64,000 nucleotides of DNA from Acorus gramineus (Eukaryota; Streptophyta; Magnoliopsida; Acorales; Acoraceae), in contig CM060853.1 in the NCBI GenBank assembly GCA_030737835.1, positions 20,704,895 through 20,768,894 on the forward strand. The letters run 5' to 3'. This document shows, piece by piece, positions 11,506-23,708 of this stretch; the stretch's first letter is position 1; each line of letters opens with the position of its first letter. The position numbers and the translations under genes are program-made. Under the pieces are notes generated by a model that made no database searches, had not been told where the DNA came from, and saw only the letters and a program-made list of their open reading frames with translations.

Positions 11506-12405
11506 AGAGAGAGAGAGAGTTTGTGAGGGTCTGAGGGATGGGAGTTCTGTTTGAACTTTTGAAAACGGAGTGATGAGTGTTCACAATTGTGGGTTGGGAA
11601 AGAGGGGGGGTGGTGATCTATATATATGTACACACTTAGGTGACTGCATCACCTAATATTACGTCTTTTAAATGCTAAATTATATGTTTGCATCCAATGT
11701 GATGTAGTATGATAGTTTGAGTTGATGGGTTTGATTAATGCAATAGATCTATTCTTCTCATATTACTTGGCATAATGCATGAATATATGTACCAACTACT
11801 GCTTTTGTTTGCGTAAATGGCAATTATTGGACCTCTGAAAATAACTAGATCGAACCAATTATACTAAAACTAGGTTTCTTAATTAACAAAAAATATATAT
11901 AAGCTAAAAACTAGGTCGAAGACAGGTTATTGACCAACGAAATTATCTTAGCCCCCCTGTTATTTTAATATTTGAATTAGAACACAGGAATAAAGATAAC
12001 TTGTTCCCAACAATCCTCATGTTGTAATCCAAAGTAAAAACCAAAATGTTTTACTGAACATATTAAGATATCTGTGTGAGATATTTCTTGTTCGTTCAGG
12101 ATTTCAACTGAACCAAAATGTTACCCGAAGTAATACCAGTCGAGCAATATTACAAACATTAAATTATACTGAACAATGGATGTCATAATATTATAAAAAA
12201 AAACTGCATCATTTTAATGGCAAAACAAAATTTGTCATAAATAGACCAATGAATCAGTATTTGGCTTGGTTGTGGAGATGATGATCTGGATTGGTACCAC
12301 CACAGAAGCCTGTAGTGGATGATCATGAGGAAGATGTGCTGCTCCCCTTATTATGAGCGAGGTATATCTCCCCACCACAATAGGAGCAAATAAATATTTG
12401 TTGAT
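11506..12405. other. Convergent intergenic region (CSLA and HARS 3' ends)
   Basis: Holds the 3' UTRs of the two converging genes. A GAGA run follows the CSLA stop codon. The rest is AT-rich with no further open frame of note. I cannot place polyadenylation sites securely. Confidence 0.4.
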
Positions 12406-15400
12406 TCATTCTAGCTCATCGACTTTGATCTCATATTCTTCTCTAGTGGCGAGGTTCTTTACACGAACCATCCCTCGTTGCCACTCGGAACTCCCAACCA
12501 AGATCAGCCTGCTTGCGTTGATCCGCTCTGCGTGCTTAAACACCCTGTTAAAATGACGAGTGTCAAGAAAAAGTAAAAAAAAAAAAGACTACAAAATTCC
12601 AAAAAGATGGGACATTTGGAGATACCATTTCAGGCGCTTGTCTTCCACAAGGTCAACACTTCGACCTTGTTGTCGTAGGCTGGAGGCAACCTTGGATGCT
12701 GGTCCTTCAAGCTCCATGTCCAGTGGAAATACTATGTCGTCTACTTTGCGAGTCAAGTCTGGTACAAGGCCTTTTTCCTTGAGCAACTAACAAACAACAT
12801 CCCAGAGGAATAAATAAATACGAGGAAAAAAGGAAGACATTTTGAATGACTAGAAGTCATTGGTGGGATTGCATCTGAGCGCAGAAAACTTCAAAATGCA
12901 TGATATTTGTTGCATATCAAGTAACAAGTGAAATAGAATAGATAGTTTACAAAGTGACTATAAAAATTGAGGAAATGGACAAGTATACTTTTTTTGGGGG
13001 GAAGGGTAAATAATTGTATTACTATGAACAAAATGGACAAGTATACTTACCTCCACTATGACTGCATCTCCAAAACCAAAGCCACACGCTGGAATGTCTT
13101 CACCACCAAACACAGAGAGTAACCTGTCATATCTTCCACCACCACAAATGGCTCGCAACTTACCCTCTCTATCGAATGCCTGAGGGGGGAAAAACAGAAA
13201 ATCAGGTCCACTCTGATGGTTGATGCACATATAACTTATATATGAGAGAGCATATTTTAGTTACACGCCCACAGATATAACTTAGATTGCAATCTACATC
13301 ATTCCAAGATATAGCATATCTTGATATATGATAATGGATGAATGGATCCAGCTTTTAATTGTCATGTCTTCCCTCCTGCTTGACCGCTTGCATGCAAATC
13401 ATAAACTAATTTCCTTCTCTTTTTTTCCAGAAAACTATTCATCTACTGCTTTCAGAATTCAAATTTTGACTTGTTTGAACAAAATAATAACAAAAGGGTA
13501 TGAGATTATTTATGAGAAGAAATACACTGAACAAACCTCAAACACAATGCCAGTGTAATAGGCTAGACCACGCACAACTGATGCATCAAATACAATCCAT
13601 TGAGAATAACCATAGTCTTCGGCAAGTGAAAAAAGCTTTTTCAAATCAGAAACAGCTTCCCCTTCTGCTCCCAATACCTCTGCACATGCACAATGTATGA
13701 TGTATGTACAAACCCAAAATCACATTGATAATAATGATTGTATTGAGGAAGCATAAAAATCAGTGTAACCCCATATTAGAAAAGAGATGTAAAATGATGT
13801 TGACACTGACATAGACCGATCACGTCGAAGGAAATTCAATAGAGTTGATTATTGGATATGAAACTGTAAAAATTAGAAAGCAAATTGGCATTGAACTTTA
13901 TAAGAAAAGGTTCTCCAGAATTTCTATTCACATGTAAGTTAGAACTGATTTATAATGACCATATGCTTACTTTTCATGCAATTAGATTTCGTCAAACTGA
14001 GAACAAGACAACTATCACCACACAGTTAAATAGACTGATAACAATGCAATCACTCCTAATACAATTCTGGCAGCCTTCTTGTGACAGAATATTGATGGCT
14101 TCCACTCTCTGAAAGAAAAAACCCAAAAATACCATTCTCTTATTCCTTCTTCTCGCTGTTGCATTTTTTCCTGCAACCCTAATCATTATAAGAAAAACTT
14201 ATTTTTAGAAACAACAAATGCAGATCATGGGATCATCTTAAAAATAGCTAGTGTGTAAAATAAGAACCTAAGAAGACACTGCCTTCAGGAAATGCAATCA
14301 TTGATGGCAGAAAGGTGAGAAGGCCCTCAATGAACTTCTAACCCTGCTACAAGATTTAATAACTATCTAAACTAAACGATATCAAGTTTTAAGCATTATC
14401 ATATTCATATATGTAGACCATACCATTTAATTTGGAGACCAGCTCCACACAAAATACAATGACTCGAGTACTATAGCCTATTTTGCAGTAGAAAGCTACT
14501 GTTCCAAAAAAATGATCCACACTCAAGCCATCACACTTGTAAGTTAAATGAGGAGATACAAAAGCGAACCTTCCAATTTAGACAATGACTTAAGAGATAG
14601 GACCTGTAGTAGCCCCTTGACGGCCTCTAATGATAACCCAACTAGCATCAACTCTTTCTCAATCTCTTCTGTGGGGATTTTCCCTATCTGCACCAAACAT
14701 GGTACATAGTATATAATCAAAATAATGCTTCGTTGCTATCTTATAGAAATGCAGTCAAAAGAACTTGAAAAAAATGGATGCTAGTAAATTATAATAATCA
14801 TCGTCAAATTTCAGAATTATTTATAAGTACTATGCACCAATTCAATTCCATATATGTGTTCTGAAACATAAAACTCAATAAAATGTGAAGATGAAATGAA
14901 TTCCTTTCCAGACCCAAATTTCAAATATGGCACATCGAAAGACACAATGATCATATCAATTGTGCTGACTCTAAACACCCCAGCCACCTGTAGAAGAATC
15001 TACATTCTACTCAAGATAACATCCCACCGGAACATATCACCACTAACCCAACATTTACAACATGCCCAATATACTATCAATGATAATCTATATCATACAA
15101 TTTTTATACTCACACAATGAGCCTTTGGAAGGAATTCAGGGAATAATGCAGGTCAAGATAATGTTGATGTGTGTGGATATATAATAAATCAGTTGAAAAA
15201 CAACTGCTTCAAGAACAATTACACAAACTTAAGTTTCAGAAAGTTTGTTTTTAAAAACAATGGTTCTGAAAATGGCAATGTTTTTTAAGTAATCAAAATA
15301 TGTACTGACATGGAAAAAAAAAATCATTTCATGAAACTACTAACCTTATCAATAATGATGCAAACTTTACTGAACAATTTTTCTGGCACTGAATAAGACT

Positions 15401-18400
15401 GCAATACTGCTTGCAAAACCTGTGGAGATGGACATAAACAGCATAAATACAGTTAGAGATTGACACTTTCTAAAATACTAGCCACCACAAAGAAATTGGT
15501 CAACCTATGAATATAAGTCAAGTTAAACAAAAAGTATTACATGCACTATAAGAAATCAGGAGCTTGAGTGAAGGCAAAGGATGAAATAACATATACTTTT
15601 AAGAACAGAACAGCTGTGTATATTTGGATCAAGTTTGATTCAATAAGGCTGAAACGTGAGATATTTATAAATCCTTAATTTCATGGATCTCTAATTGCAA
15701 TACAGCTATTCGGTAGGCAGTTATATTTTCTATATAGAAAGTATTTCTTTGAATGATTGATACATAATAATAGAGATTTATAGGTGAAAATATAGAACTA
15801 AATTTCATTGATAATGGAATCACAAAACTCAGCCTCATGCAATATTTCAAGCAGCTTAAAAAATTCTTGGTTTCAATAACTCTCCTAACACAATTTGTTC
15901 ATAACTAAAAATAATCAAGGATCGACAAAATTAGTAAAATAAATACTTTTCTAGTGAAAGTCATCTATAGCTGTCTGTTCCTCATTTGAAATTCAACTTT
16001 ATTAAAGATTGGTTTTGAACTTATGCTTCACAACTTCAACACATAAACTAAGCTGAGTTTTAATCAGCTATTTAACTCTACATGTCTTCATGATAAAAAA
16101 AAAAAAATTAAACAGTATACATATTTAGGTGTATCCAGGCATTAAAAAAAAAAAAGCAATCATACATGAGAGCCACTTGGGAAGTAGGATTTCTTAATGT
16201 AACAAAGAAGAGAGACTTATTGAGAACCTCTTGTTCTCCTGGATTTACATCATATATGAGAGCCACTTAGAAGGTAAACCTTTCTACTGGAAACTCTGAT
16301 TCCTACATCCAATGCTGTGATGCCAAGCCGCTCAAATAAACAGACAATAGCATATATAAGTTCAGCTTCAGCCTGAATAAATGGGAAAAAGAAATCCTTC
16401 CATAAGTTAGTAAGTTGCAGATGATAATTCTTGGGATATTGTTCTTCAAGCATAATCTACAAAAATAGTATGACCAATATTCAACATCAGAAAATGGGCA
16501 GCAACCAAACAATAGCATATATAAGTTCAGCTTCCGCCTGAGATAAATGAAAAACGACAAATCCTTCAAAGTTATTAAGTTGCATGAAATGATAATTCAT
16601 TGGCCATTGTTCTTCATGCATTTCTATGTCTATAAAAATCGTATGACCACCATTCAACATCGGAAAATGGGCAAAGCAACCAAACCAGAAAAGTGAACAA
16701 CATAGATTCTTTATGATTAGATGCATTGCTGAATATTTTTGTTTTTTTGCACATAACACTATCTTTAACCATAGACACAAAGTAATTTTGTTATTTTGTA
16801 ATTATTCTTGTGAAACACCCTCTTTGCAGCTTGAATGCATAAAGAGAATAAATACCACTGCCGATTCTGAAAACTGAAGAAGCAGCCATTTCCAAGAAAT
16901 TAGACAGTTTTAAGTGTCGGGTGCTTTTGTTAATCATAACTGAAAACATGTTAAGACAAATATCAACTTATTCCACCCACTGAATAGCAGGGAACCCTTG
17001 AAATTACAGTAAATTATACAGTCAGGAAGAAACAACAATAACTGGAAAATGACAAAGGGAATGCAGTAGTATCCAGATGATCGCACCAAGTAGTGAGCAA
17101 GAGGTAAATGTGCAATGATATCAGTGACAGGATCCATAAGTAGTATGCTACTATTACTAACAGAAACAACAATTATGGTCATCAATGGAAAAGAGGCAGC
17201 AATAGCATAGCAAAGGGGAATAACAGTAAGTTCGTACTACAGTGTCTGTTCTACTTTATGAATGCATCATCAACTATTACAATGTGAAAAGGGAAACATA
17301 AGAAGGTACATAATTTCATGTCTGAATATCAATTGTGGTAATCTTATGATAAATAACATGGGAAGCACATCAAAGATTGTAAGGAAGTTACCCTAACTCG
17401 GGAAGTACCAATAATATCCATGTTCCATTGGTAATGCTCACGTCGCCTTCCTCTTGTCATTCGTTCATAACGCCAGCACTGTCCTATAGCAAACCATTTC
17501 AATGGAAGGGAGATGGACTTTCTAGAAGATGAAAAAAAATAGATAATTAACAGCTAGCTGACATGAATCATTTAGAGCTAGATATGATAATAGGTTAACA
17601 AAATTCTATATTACAATTAGTATTCTATAATCCTTATGATCAGAACAATAAAAGATACACGTTGTACCAGAAAGAGTACAAGGAAAGTCATATGACACAG
17701 AAACAAGTGCATTTCTGATTCAAAAAGTGCTGTCCTACTAAGAAGATAAGAAACACATGAAGTTTTACATGACCGAGATGAGTACTTAATATGAATGTGC
17801 AAAAGTGGAGATAAAAACAAGCGCAATAGAGCTTAGAATATATATCATATATTGATAGAGAAACAACTAGAATAGTTTATTTAAACATCCAGGGATGGAC
17901 CTGAGAGGAGTAATGAGTTGCTCCAGGTTTAGAACTCAGACGAGGGAAGGGAACAAACTAGAAGAACTTGAATGGAGAATAGAAATTTAGAATAAAGGAT
18001 ATCAAATCCACCCATTGAAACAATTAGAATAGTTTGGTAATTCTAATTATTTAAGGATGGACCCAAGAGGAGTAAAGAATTGCTCCAGGTTTAGAACTCA
18101 GACGAGGGAAGGGAACAAACTAGAAAAACTTCAATGAATATTAGAAATTTATAATTAGGGAGAAAAAATTCACCCGGTGAAAAATAATTCCCATGCATAA
18201 AATAGGATTGACTATAAATATCCATAAAACTGTTGGGATTAAGGTACTAATGATGATCATCATGTTGAAGGGTATAAGGGTGACTGGGTGAGGATGATTA
18301 TGGACTTCAAAATTTAAGGGCAAAATATATACATCTGAATATGCATACCCCTGTTGGATCACTAGACGTGCCAAAGAAGGAGTGAGCTCCGGCCTCAAGG

Positions 18401-18858
18401 CGACACGGCGACCACCCTTATCCTCAAAACTGTACAACTGAAGAAAAATGGAACACATTAGTTCCAATCAAAACACTAACAGGAAACCCATACTTCATCA
18501 CAAAAACATCCAACTTCCCACCAATTCAGTGCTCAGAATCAGTAAAGCCGCTCAAAATATGAAGAAAGCATTGAAGGCGCTACTGTGTGTTTATGGTTTT
18601 ACTTATAAAAAAAGAACCTTATATGCACAATGTGAATAAAAAGAAATAGTGTTTCAAGAGGCATCAACATTTTAAATAAAACATGAACCACAATTCTCAC
18701 TATGTTATAATAGAAGTTATTACGTGATCACGAATTTGTGTCTGCCATACCTATTCGTCAGAACCATTTTTTTTAGTCAGATTTTTTTGGGCTCCATAGG
18801 GTTATGCAAGAAGGTCTGTAAAGATCCCCTCAAATGTTATTTACTGTTTTCTTCAAAA

Positions 18859-18893
<35 letters not shown>

Positions 18894-19898
18894 TACTGCT
18901 TAGGAAAGATGCAGGGCTTAGATCCTAGAGAAAAGGAATAACAATATTTGACCCATAATTGCTCTACTCAATAAATAAATAAAAGCAGCAAACTTGAATC
19001 CTTCTATTCTCGTCTTTTCATTCTTGTTGCCCGAATCAGGTATCCAAAAGAATGCCTCTTTCTCATAGTCATCATCATGATTTTAACGCAGCTGTCCTAG
19101 ATGTCAGACTCAGGATGCTTTACAATGAGGGGCATGTCCATTAATTTGTGCACAATGTTTCAATTCATACAATAGCTAGGTCAATTCACCATGCGAACAC
19201 ATATACCATATCGGACCACTATAGCCCACACAAATATTTCGAACTACTCTTTGGATCACTTAAGCTGGTGCATTCTCAAGTTGCATTTGTTCAGACTCTG
19301 ACCTTCACCAAATCCACAATATTCAATAAGCTCTACCCCAATTCACACAATGATAACACATATCAACAATGCGATCCATTAAAAGAACCAAAATTACCTG
19401 CTCTGTGATCTCCTCCCCGGCTTTCCTAATAAAGAGCGCTTCCGACTCAAGCACAGGGAAATCGACCTCCTCGAATGCAAGCATTCGCGAAACCTTTTTA
19501 AAAAAAATATATATGCATAAGACACCGAAAACGAATCTGAATTCAAAAACGCATGATCCTCTAAAACACAAAATACAAACCTCTCTGAAGTTCTCAAAGA
19601 GCCAGTTGCGGAGACGCATATCATCGGGGAGGAAATCCCTAGTCCCCCTCGGCGGGTTGACGTCGATCACCGAAGTCTCCGACGCATTCACCAGCGGAGA
19701 TGGCGGAGGGGAGTCTTCGGAGGCGGTGGTTACGGCGGCGGAGGACGAATGGCATAGGCGAAGGAGCGAAAAGCGGGGGGCAAGGTGGATTTTATACAAA
19801 GCTAGGGCTTCGGAGAGACGAGGGAGATAAGGATGTAAGGGTTTCAACGAAGAGAAAGAGAGGCGTGGACGGAGGGTTTGTAGGGTTAGTGCGGCCAT
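12406..19898 (-). CDS. HARS: Histidyl-tRNA synthetase, organellar (chloroplast/mitochondrial)
   Basis: Charges tRNA-His with histidine. Eleven minus-strand exons: 19898-19581, 19493-19398, 18437-18349, 17521-17392, 16372-16280, 15419-15345, 14687-14570, 13679-13537, 13179-13051, 12786-12626 and 12544-12406, giving 496 aa. Residues 1 to about 75 form a basic, serine-rich presequence that suggests organelle import. The class II core follows: [28 protein letters not shown], motif 2 around [19 protein letters not shown] (181 onward), the HisA-type RGLAYYTG (343-350), CGGGRYDRL (366-374), motif 3 as ACGFGFGD (385-392), and a C-terminal anticodon-binding domain ending [18 protein letters not shown]. 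The ATG at 19896-19898 is the first in this frame. An overlapping out-of-frame ATG lies at 19936-19938 and could be a uORF if transcribed. A tandem duplication around exon 5 and another in intron 3 are listed separately. Bacterial-type origin is inferred from the motif set. Confidence 0.95.
16346..16685 (-). repeat. Tandem duplication covering the start of HARS exon 5
   Basis: Unit 1 (16346-16510) and unit 2 (16511-16685) are diverged tandem copies. Unit 1 holds the true exon 5 acceptor and the codons for [10 protein letters not shown]. Unit 2, upstream in the gene, keeps the CAG acceptor and the same ten codons, then reads WLLPIF and leaves the conserved [12 protein letters not shown] sequence. 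Unit 2 is therefore a partial pseudo-exon inside intron 4. Splicing to it would insert a wrong peptide unless followed by a donor. Confidence 0.8.
17864..18180. repeat. Tandem duplication in HARS intron 3
   Basis: Two units of about 157 bp (17864-18020 and 18021 to about 18180) share long identical blocks such as TTGCTCCAGGTTTAGAACTC and GACGAGGGAAGGGAACAAAC. They lie wholly within the intron between exons 3 and 4 and carry no coding sequence. Confidence 0.85.
18860..18890. repeat. AT dinucleotide microsatellite
   Basis: An alternating TA run inside HARS intron 2. Confidence 0.9.
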
Positions 19899-20422
19899 GT
19901 TTGAGAGCGAGCGAAATCGAGAGAGCTCCGACACTCATCGGATAAGAAAAAACAATTGCATAGAATTATCCACGCATCCAAACAAGATATTTCCGTTATA
20001 CGAACCAACGGTTCTAACTGGAAACGTAGGCGGAACAGGTTCAACCTAATCCGCTTCCTCAAGATCACTGGACCGCGTGGCCCCGTTCGAGCAGTAACCA
20101 CGACCCCGCAACAGTAACGTTAAAATGACAGAATTACCCTCACTCGGTTTCGTACTTTTACGGATGTTCAACCGAATCACGACGAGACACGCGCGCAACA
20201 AACACCAGGCGCGTAGGGGTATAAAGATCATTTCAGCATGTTCGATTCTAACACGGCGGCTGTGACCGATTCGACGGCTTCATTAGTACACTTCCGCGCG
20301 TTCACAAAGACACATACATGTCATGTTGTCACATGCCATACATGAATAGATCGTTCTAACAACCGGCCTATTTATACCCCGTCCATCCCTTCCATTTCGC
20401 AACTCCAATAACTAATCAAGTG
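19899..20422. promoter_or_regulatory. Divergent promoter region between HARS and the HIPP gene
   Basis: The two start codons lie 524 bp apart on opposite strands, so both promoters must lie here. It is richer in GC than the surroundings. On the HIPP side a TATA-like TATTTATA sits near 20369, about 50 bp before that ATG. I see no matching TATA box on the HARS side, which fits a housekeeping gene. Confidence 0.6.
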
Positions 20423-22064
20423 ATGGGAGAGGTGAGCGATTATTACACGATTAAATCGCGACTTCCGCTTCTCCCCCTCTCTCTATTTTTTTTTCCATAC
20501 ATAACTGATCGGCGATTTTTTGGGTCGATTGTTGCAGAAGGAAGGGAAAGGCAACGGCGAGGAGAAGAAGAAGGGCGACGGAGGGAAGAAGGACGATGGG
20601 GGCCCGATCGCCGTGGTTTTGAAGATCGACATGCATTGCGAGGGCTGCGCGAAGAAGGTCAAGCGAGCCGTCAAAGGCTTTCAAGGTGAGTGAACTCGCT
20701 CTGAGTTATGGATGATCTCTGTCTGTTTTTCATTTGCACCTCCTCTGCTCCGCCACGACTCGATTTTCTGTACATTACATACACTATTGCGTGGCAGAGC
20801 TCCGATCCCTTCCGCCGGTGCAAGTTGGGCGCCGATCCGTATAAGGAAAAGCTCACGTTACCACCTGATTTTGATTTCTAACCCCCCTCCCCTCACCCCT
20901 TCACTGTTCTCTGTTTTTCGCATTAATTACAGTCCACAAACTTTTCTCAAAAGCTTCTGCAGCTCCCCTTCGATTCAGAGACGCAAAATTAAAAGCCGAT
21001 CAGATTTTCACTGCTCTCTGACCACTTTATCTGCCTCGCACGTTACCGTCACGTGTTTACTGTTCTAATAGTGTGACTAATCACATAAAATAAAATATGA
21101 TGAAATATATGAAGGTGTGGAGGATGTGAAGGTGGACAGCAGCAACAACAAGCTGACGGTGGTGGGGAAGGTGGACCCGTGGGAGCTGAGGGAGAGGTTG
21201 GAGAATAAGACCAAGAAGAAGGTCGAGCTCGTCTCTCCCACCCCTCCGAAGAAGCCCCAGGGGAAGGACGGTAAGGGTGACGATAACAAAAAGGACTCCG
21301 ACGACAAGAAGAACGACAAGAAGCCCAAGGAGGTAATAATCATCATCACCACTAACGTGAAACCGCCGCGAATTTTAGGATGAATGGCTAATTATTTTTT
21401 TGGTTGGACGAAAATAGCCTCAGGCGTCGACGGTGGTACTGAAGATCCGGCTCCACTGCGAGGGCTGCATCCAGAAGATTCGGAAGATCGTTTCGAAGAT
21501 CAAAGGTAGAGAGAAATGCATTTTATTTAACCGTTCGATTTCGAATGAAAGGCCGTGATCGGTTCTCCTGTTTTTATTAGATGTTTTTTTTTGTGTGCGT
21601 CTCGGTCAACGTGTCAGACGCGACTTCTTCTGCGCGGCTGCGCGCGCAACGCATTGGTTATTTCTTCTGCGCCTCTGATGGTTTGGGAAATTGACGCAAA
21701 TGTCCTTCCATTTTATTTTGCAGGGGTCCAACACGTGGGGATAGACGCGCAGAAGGACCTGGTGACGGTGAAGGGGACGATGGACGCGAAGGAGCTGGCG
21801 GCGTACCTGAAGGAGAAGCTGAAGAGGGGGGTGGAGGTGGTGCCGCCGGCAAAGAAGGACGACGGCGGAGAAAAGAAGGAGAAGAAGGAGGGCGGAGGAG
21901 GAGAGAAGAAGGAGAAAGAAGGGGGAGGTGAGGGGAAGAAGGCGGAGGCGGTGAAGGCGGAGGGGCACAAGATAGAATATCCCGGGTATCCGTACGCCAT
22001 TGAGTACGTGCACGCGCCACAGCTATTCAGCGACGAGAATCCCAACGCGTGCTCTATAATGTGA
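20423..22064 (+). CDS. Heavy-metal-associated isoprenylated plant protein (two HMA domains)
   Basis: HIPPs are small metallochaperone-like proteins that bind metals through HMA domains and attach to membranes by prenylation. Five exons: 20423-20431 (only Met-Gly-Glu), 20538-20685, 21115-21332, 21418-21505 and 21724-22064, encoding 267 aa. A Lys/Glu/Gly-rich leader precedes the first HMA domain with MHCEGC (Cys37 and Cys40). A Lys/Asp-rich linker leads to the second HMA domain with LHCEGC (Cys139 and Cys142). A Gly/Glu/Lys-rich stretch follows, then a Tyr/Pro-rich segment and the C-terminal CaaX box CSIM (264-267), predicted to be farnesylated. Phases are continuous and both metal sites are intact. 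The nine-base first exon is inferred from frame, the GT at 20432 and the usual MGE start of such proteins; it would be easily missed by gene finders. Neighbours suggest no shared function with HARS beyond the shared promoter region. Confidence 0.92.
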
Positions 22065-23047
22065 TCATCAGAAAGAAAAATTAATTAATTAAAAGTATTT
22101 TATATATGTAGGGTGGAGTTAGAAAGAGAATGTAGATAGAGGTAATTGAGAAGTTAGAGAGAGAGAGAGAGATGGTGGTGGAGTAGACGATTGGGTTTTT
22201 TTGTTTTTTTTCTCCTCTGGTTTGGTTTGTTGGTTGGGGTTGGTTTATCCAATTTTGTTCTCCCTCCTGGTTCTTTTTTTATTTTGTGCACCACTATTAT
22301 TATGGTCGTTGATTTGTTCAATGCATTGTGACGCTTATGTGATGAATTTCGTTGACTTTTTTTAGAAAATATTGTTGTATGATGAAACATAAAACTGTGG
22401 GAGTTGGAACTAACTAGAAGGAACTTTGAAAAAAAATGTTGATGTCTGCCATTGGATTCAACAATTTCATTGGACGCCTAAAAATAGAGGGTTCCAAAAT
22501 CCAAACATTAATAAGTGGGGAAATGCAAGAGGACTATATGATGGTCATGTGGATTGAATGATATATTCTCCACAATATATGTTTCTTTTATGGATTCAAG
22601 AAATGAAAATTGAAAGTTCCAATAGAAAGATTTTAAAAGAAAAAAAAAATAGTGTACAACCCTTTTAGCTGGATCTTGTATATTTTGTTCTATCATCTAT
22701 TTTGAGTCTTTATTGATCTGTGACTGTTTAAAATTAATAATGTGGGACTGTGTCTCCCTATTTTAGCTTGTTTTAGCAATATTAGTAATCTAAAATTCTT
22801 AAACCTTCCATTCAAACAAAAAAAAGTCTAGCAACCTGATATTGAATTTTTGCTTCAACAATCAACACCCTCCCGTCTTCAACTGCCGGCCGTGTTCGTT
22901 TGTTCGTTTCTTTCATTCATTTGTATGTCGTTTGGCTTTAGCCCAATATTTGTGTTTGTAGAGTTTGATGAGTAGGCGCAAACAAAAGACAATGAACCCA
23001 CTGAAACATAAAGCTCAGGTAATCTCACATCGTGATGACACTTATTA
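22065..23047. other. HIPP 3' UTR and intergenic DNA, no gene seen
   Basis: The first 250 bases probably form the HIPP 3' UTR, with a GAGA microsatellite at 22157-22172. The remainder is AT-rich with no open frame I can assign. Confidence 0.4.
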
Positions 23048-23468
23048 GTCCATGTTTGATTCAAGAATATAATTATTCTGAGATTTATGATTATTCTAGT
23101 ATAAATAAAGATAAAATAATTTTGTGTTTGGTTGTGTTTTAAATTGAAAAATGTAATAATAAAGTTTTTGTTGTTTGGATAAAATATGAATAAAGTGTGA
23201 ATAAATATTTATAAAAGATAAAAAAAATGATGACAATTGATTTATAAGAGGTGATGGCAGTTGATTTGATAGTGGACCCACATATTCTTTTAGTTTGAAT
23301 AACCTAAAATAACTTAATTCTAATGGGTGGATGGAATCCATATACCACTTTATACTAGTTAACTCTGGCATACAGATTCTCATTTATTCCAGTTATCCAA
23401 ACAACCATAATGAAATTATTCCGACTAATTCCAATTTATACTGGATTATTATCTAACCAAACATGAGC
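23048..23468. mobile_element. Tourist-like MITE, family A, copy 1
   Basis: The element is 421 bp with left end GTCCATGTTTGATTCAAGAA and right end CTAACCAAACATGAGC, flanked by TTA (23045-23047 and 23469-23471). It is close to the copy at 57790 over most of its length, for example the shared AAAATAATTTTGTGTTTGGT-type block. The right-hand TTA is shared with the next MITE. Confidence 0.85.
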
Positions 23469-23471
23469 TTA

Positions 23472-23705
23472 GGGTGCGTTTGGTTGCACAATTGCAAAAC
23501 TGATTATGTAGGAATCTGGGTTTTAAAATTGATTATGTAGGAAGCTTACCTCTCTCAGCTTTTTGAAATCGCAGCTTTTGGGCATTACTTGCCTAAAATC
23601 TGTGTGCATGCAGGAAGCTGCTACAGTAAAATTGTTTGGTTGCACGATTGCAAACACAGCTTCCTGCAATCGCAAACGCTATGCAATCGCGCAACCAAAC
23701 GCACC
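23472..23705. mobile_element. Tourist-like MITE, family B, copy 2
   Basis: The element is 234 bp with nearly perfect ends: GGGTGCGTTTGGTTGCAC and GCGCAACCAAACGCACC. TTA stands at 23469-23471 and 23706-23708. It begins directly after the TTA that closes the family-A element to its left. Confidence 0.9.
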
Positions 23706-23708
23706 TTA

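Noticed and set aside
18141..18467. 108-codon open frame on minus beginning upstream of HARS exon 3
   Set aside because: Only the [15 protein letters not shown] part is real coding. The rest is intron sequence read through on both sides.
21606..22045. Long Ser/Pro/Leu-rich open frames on minus
   Set aside because: They are the complement of the Lys/Glu/Gly-rich HIPP C-terminal region and low complexity.
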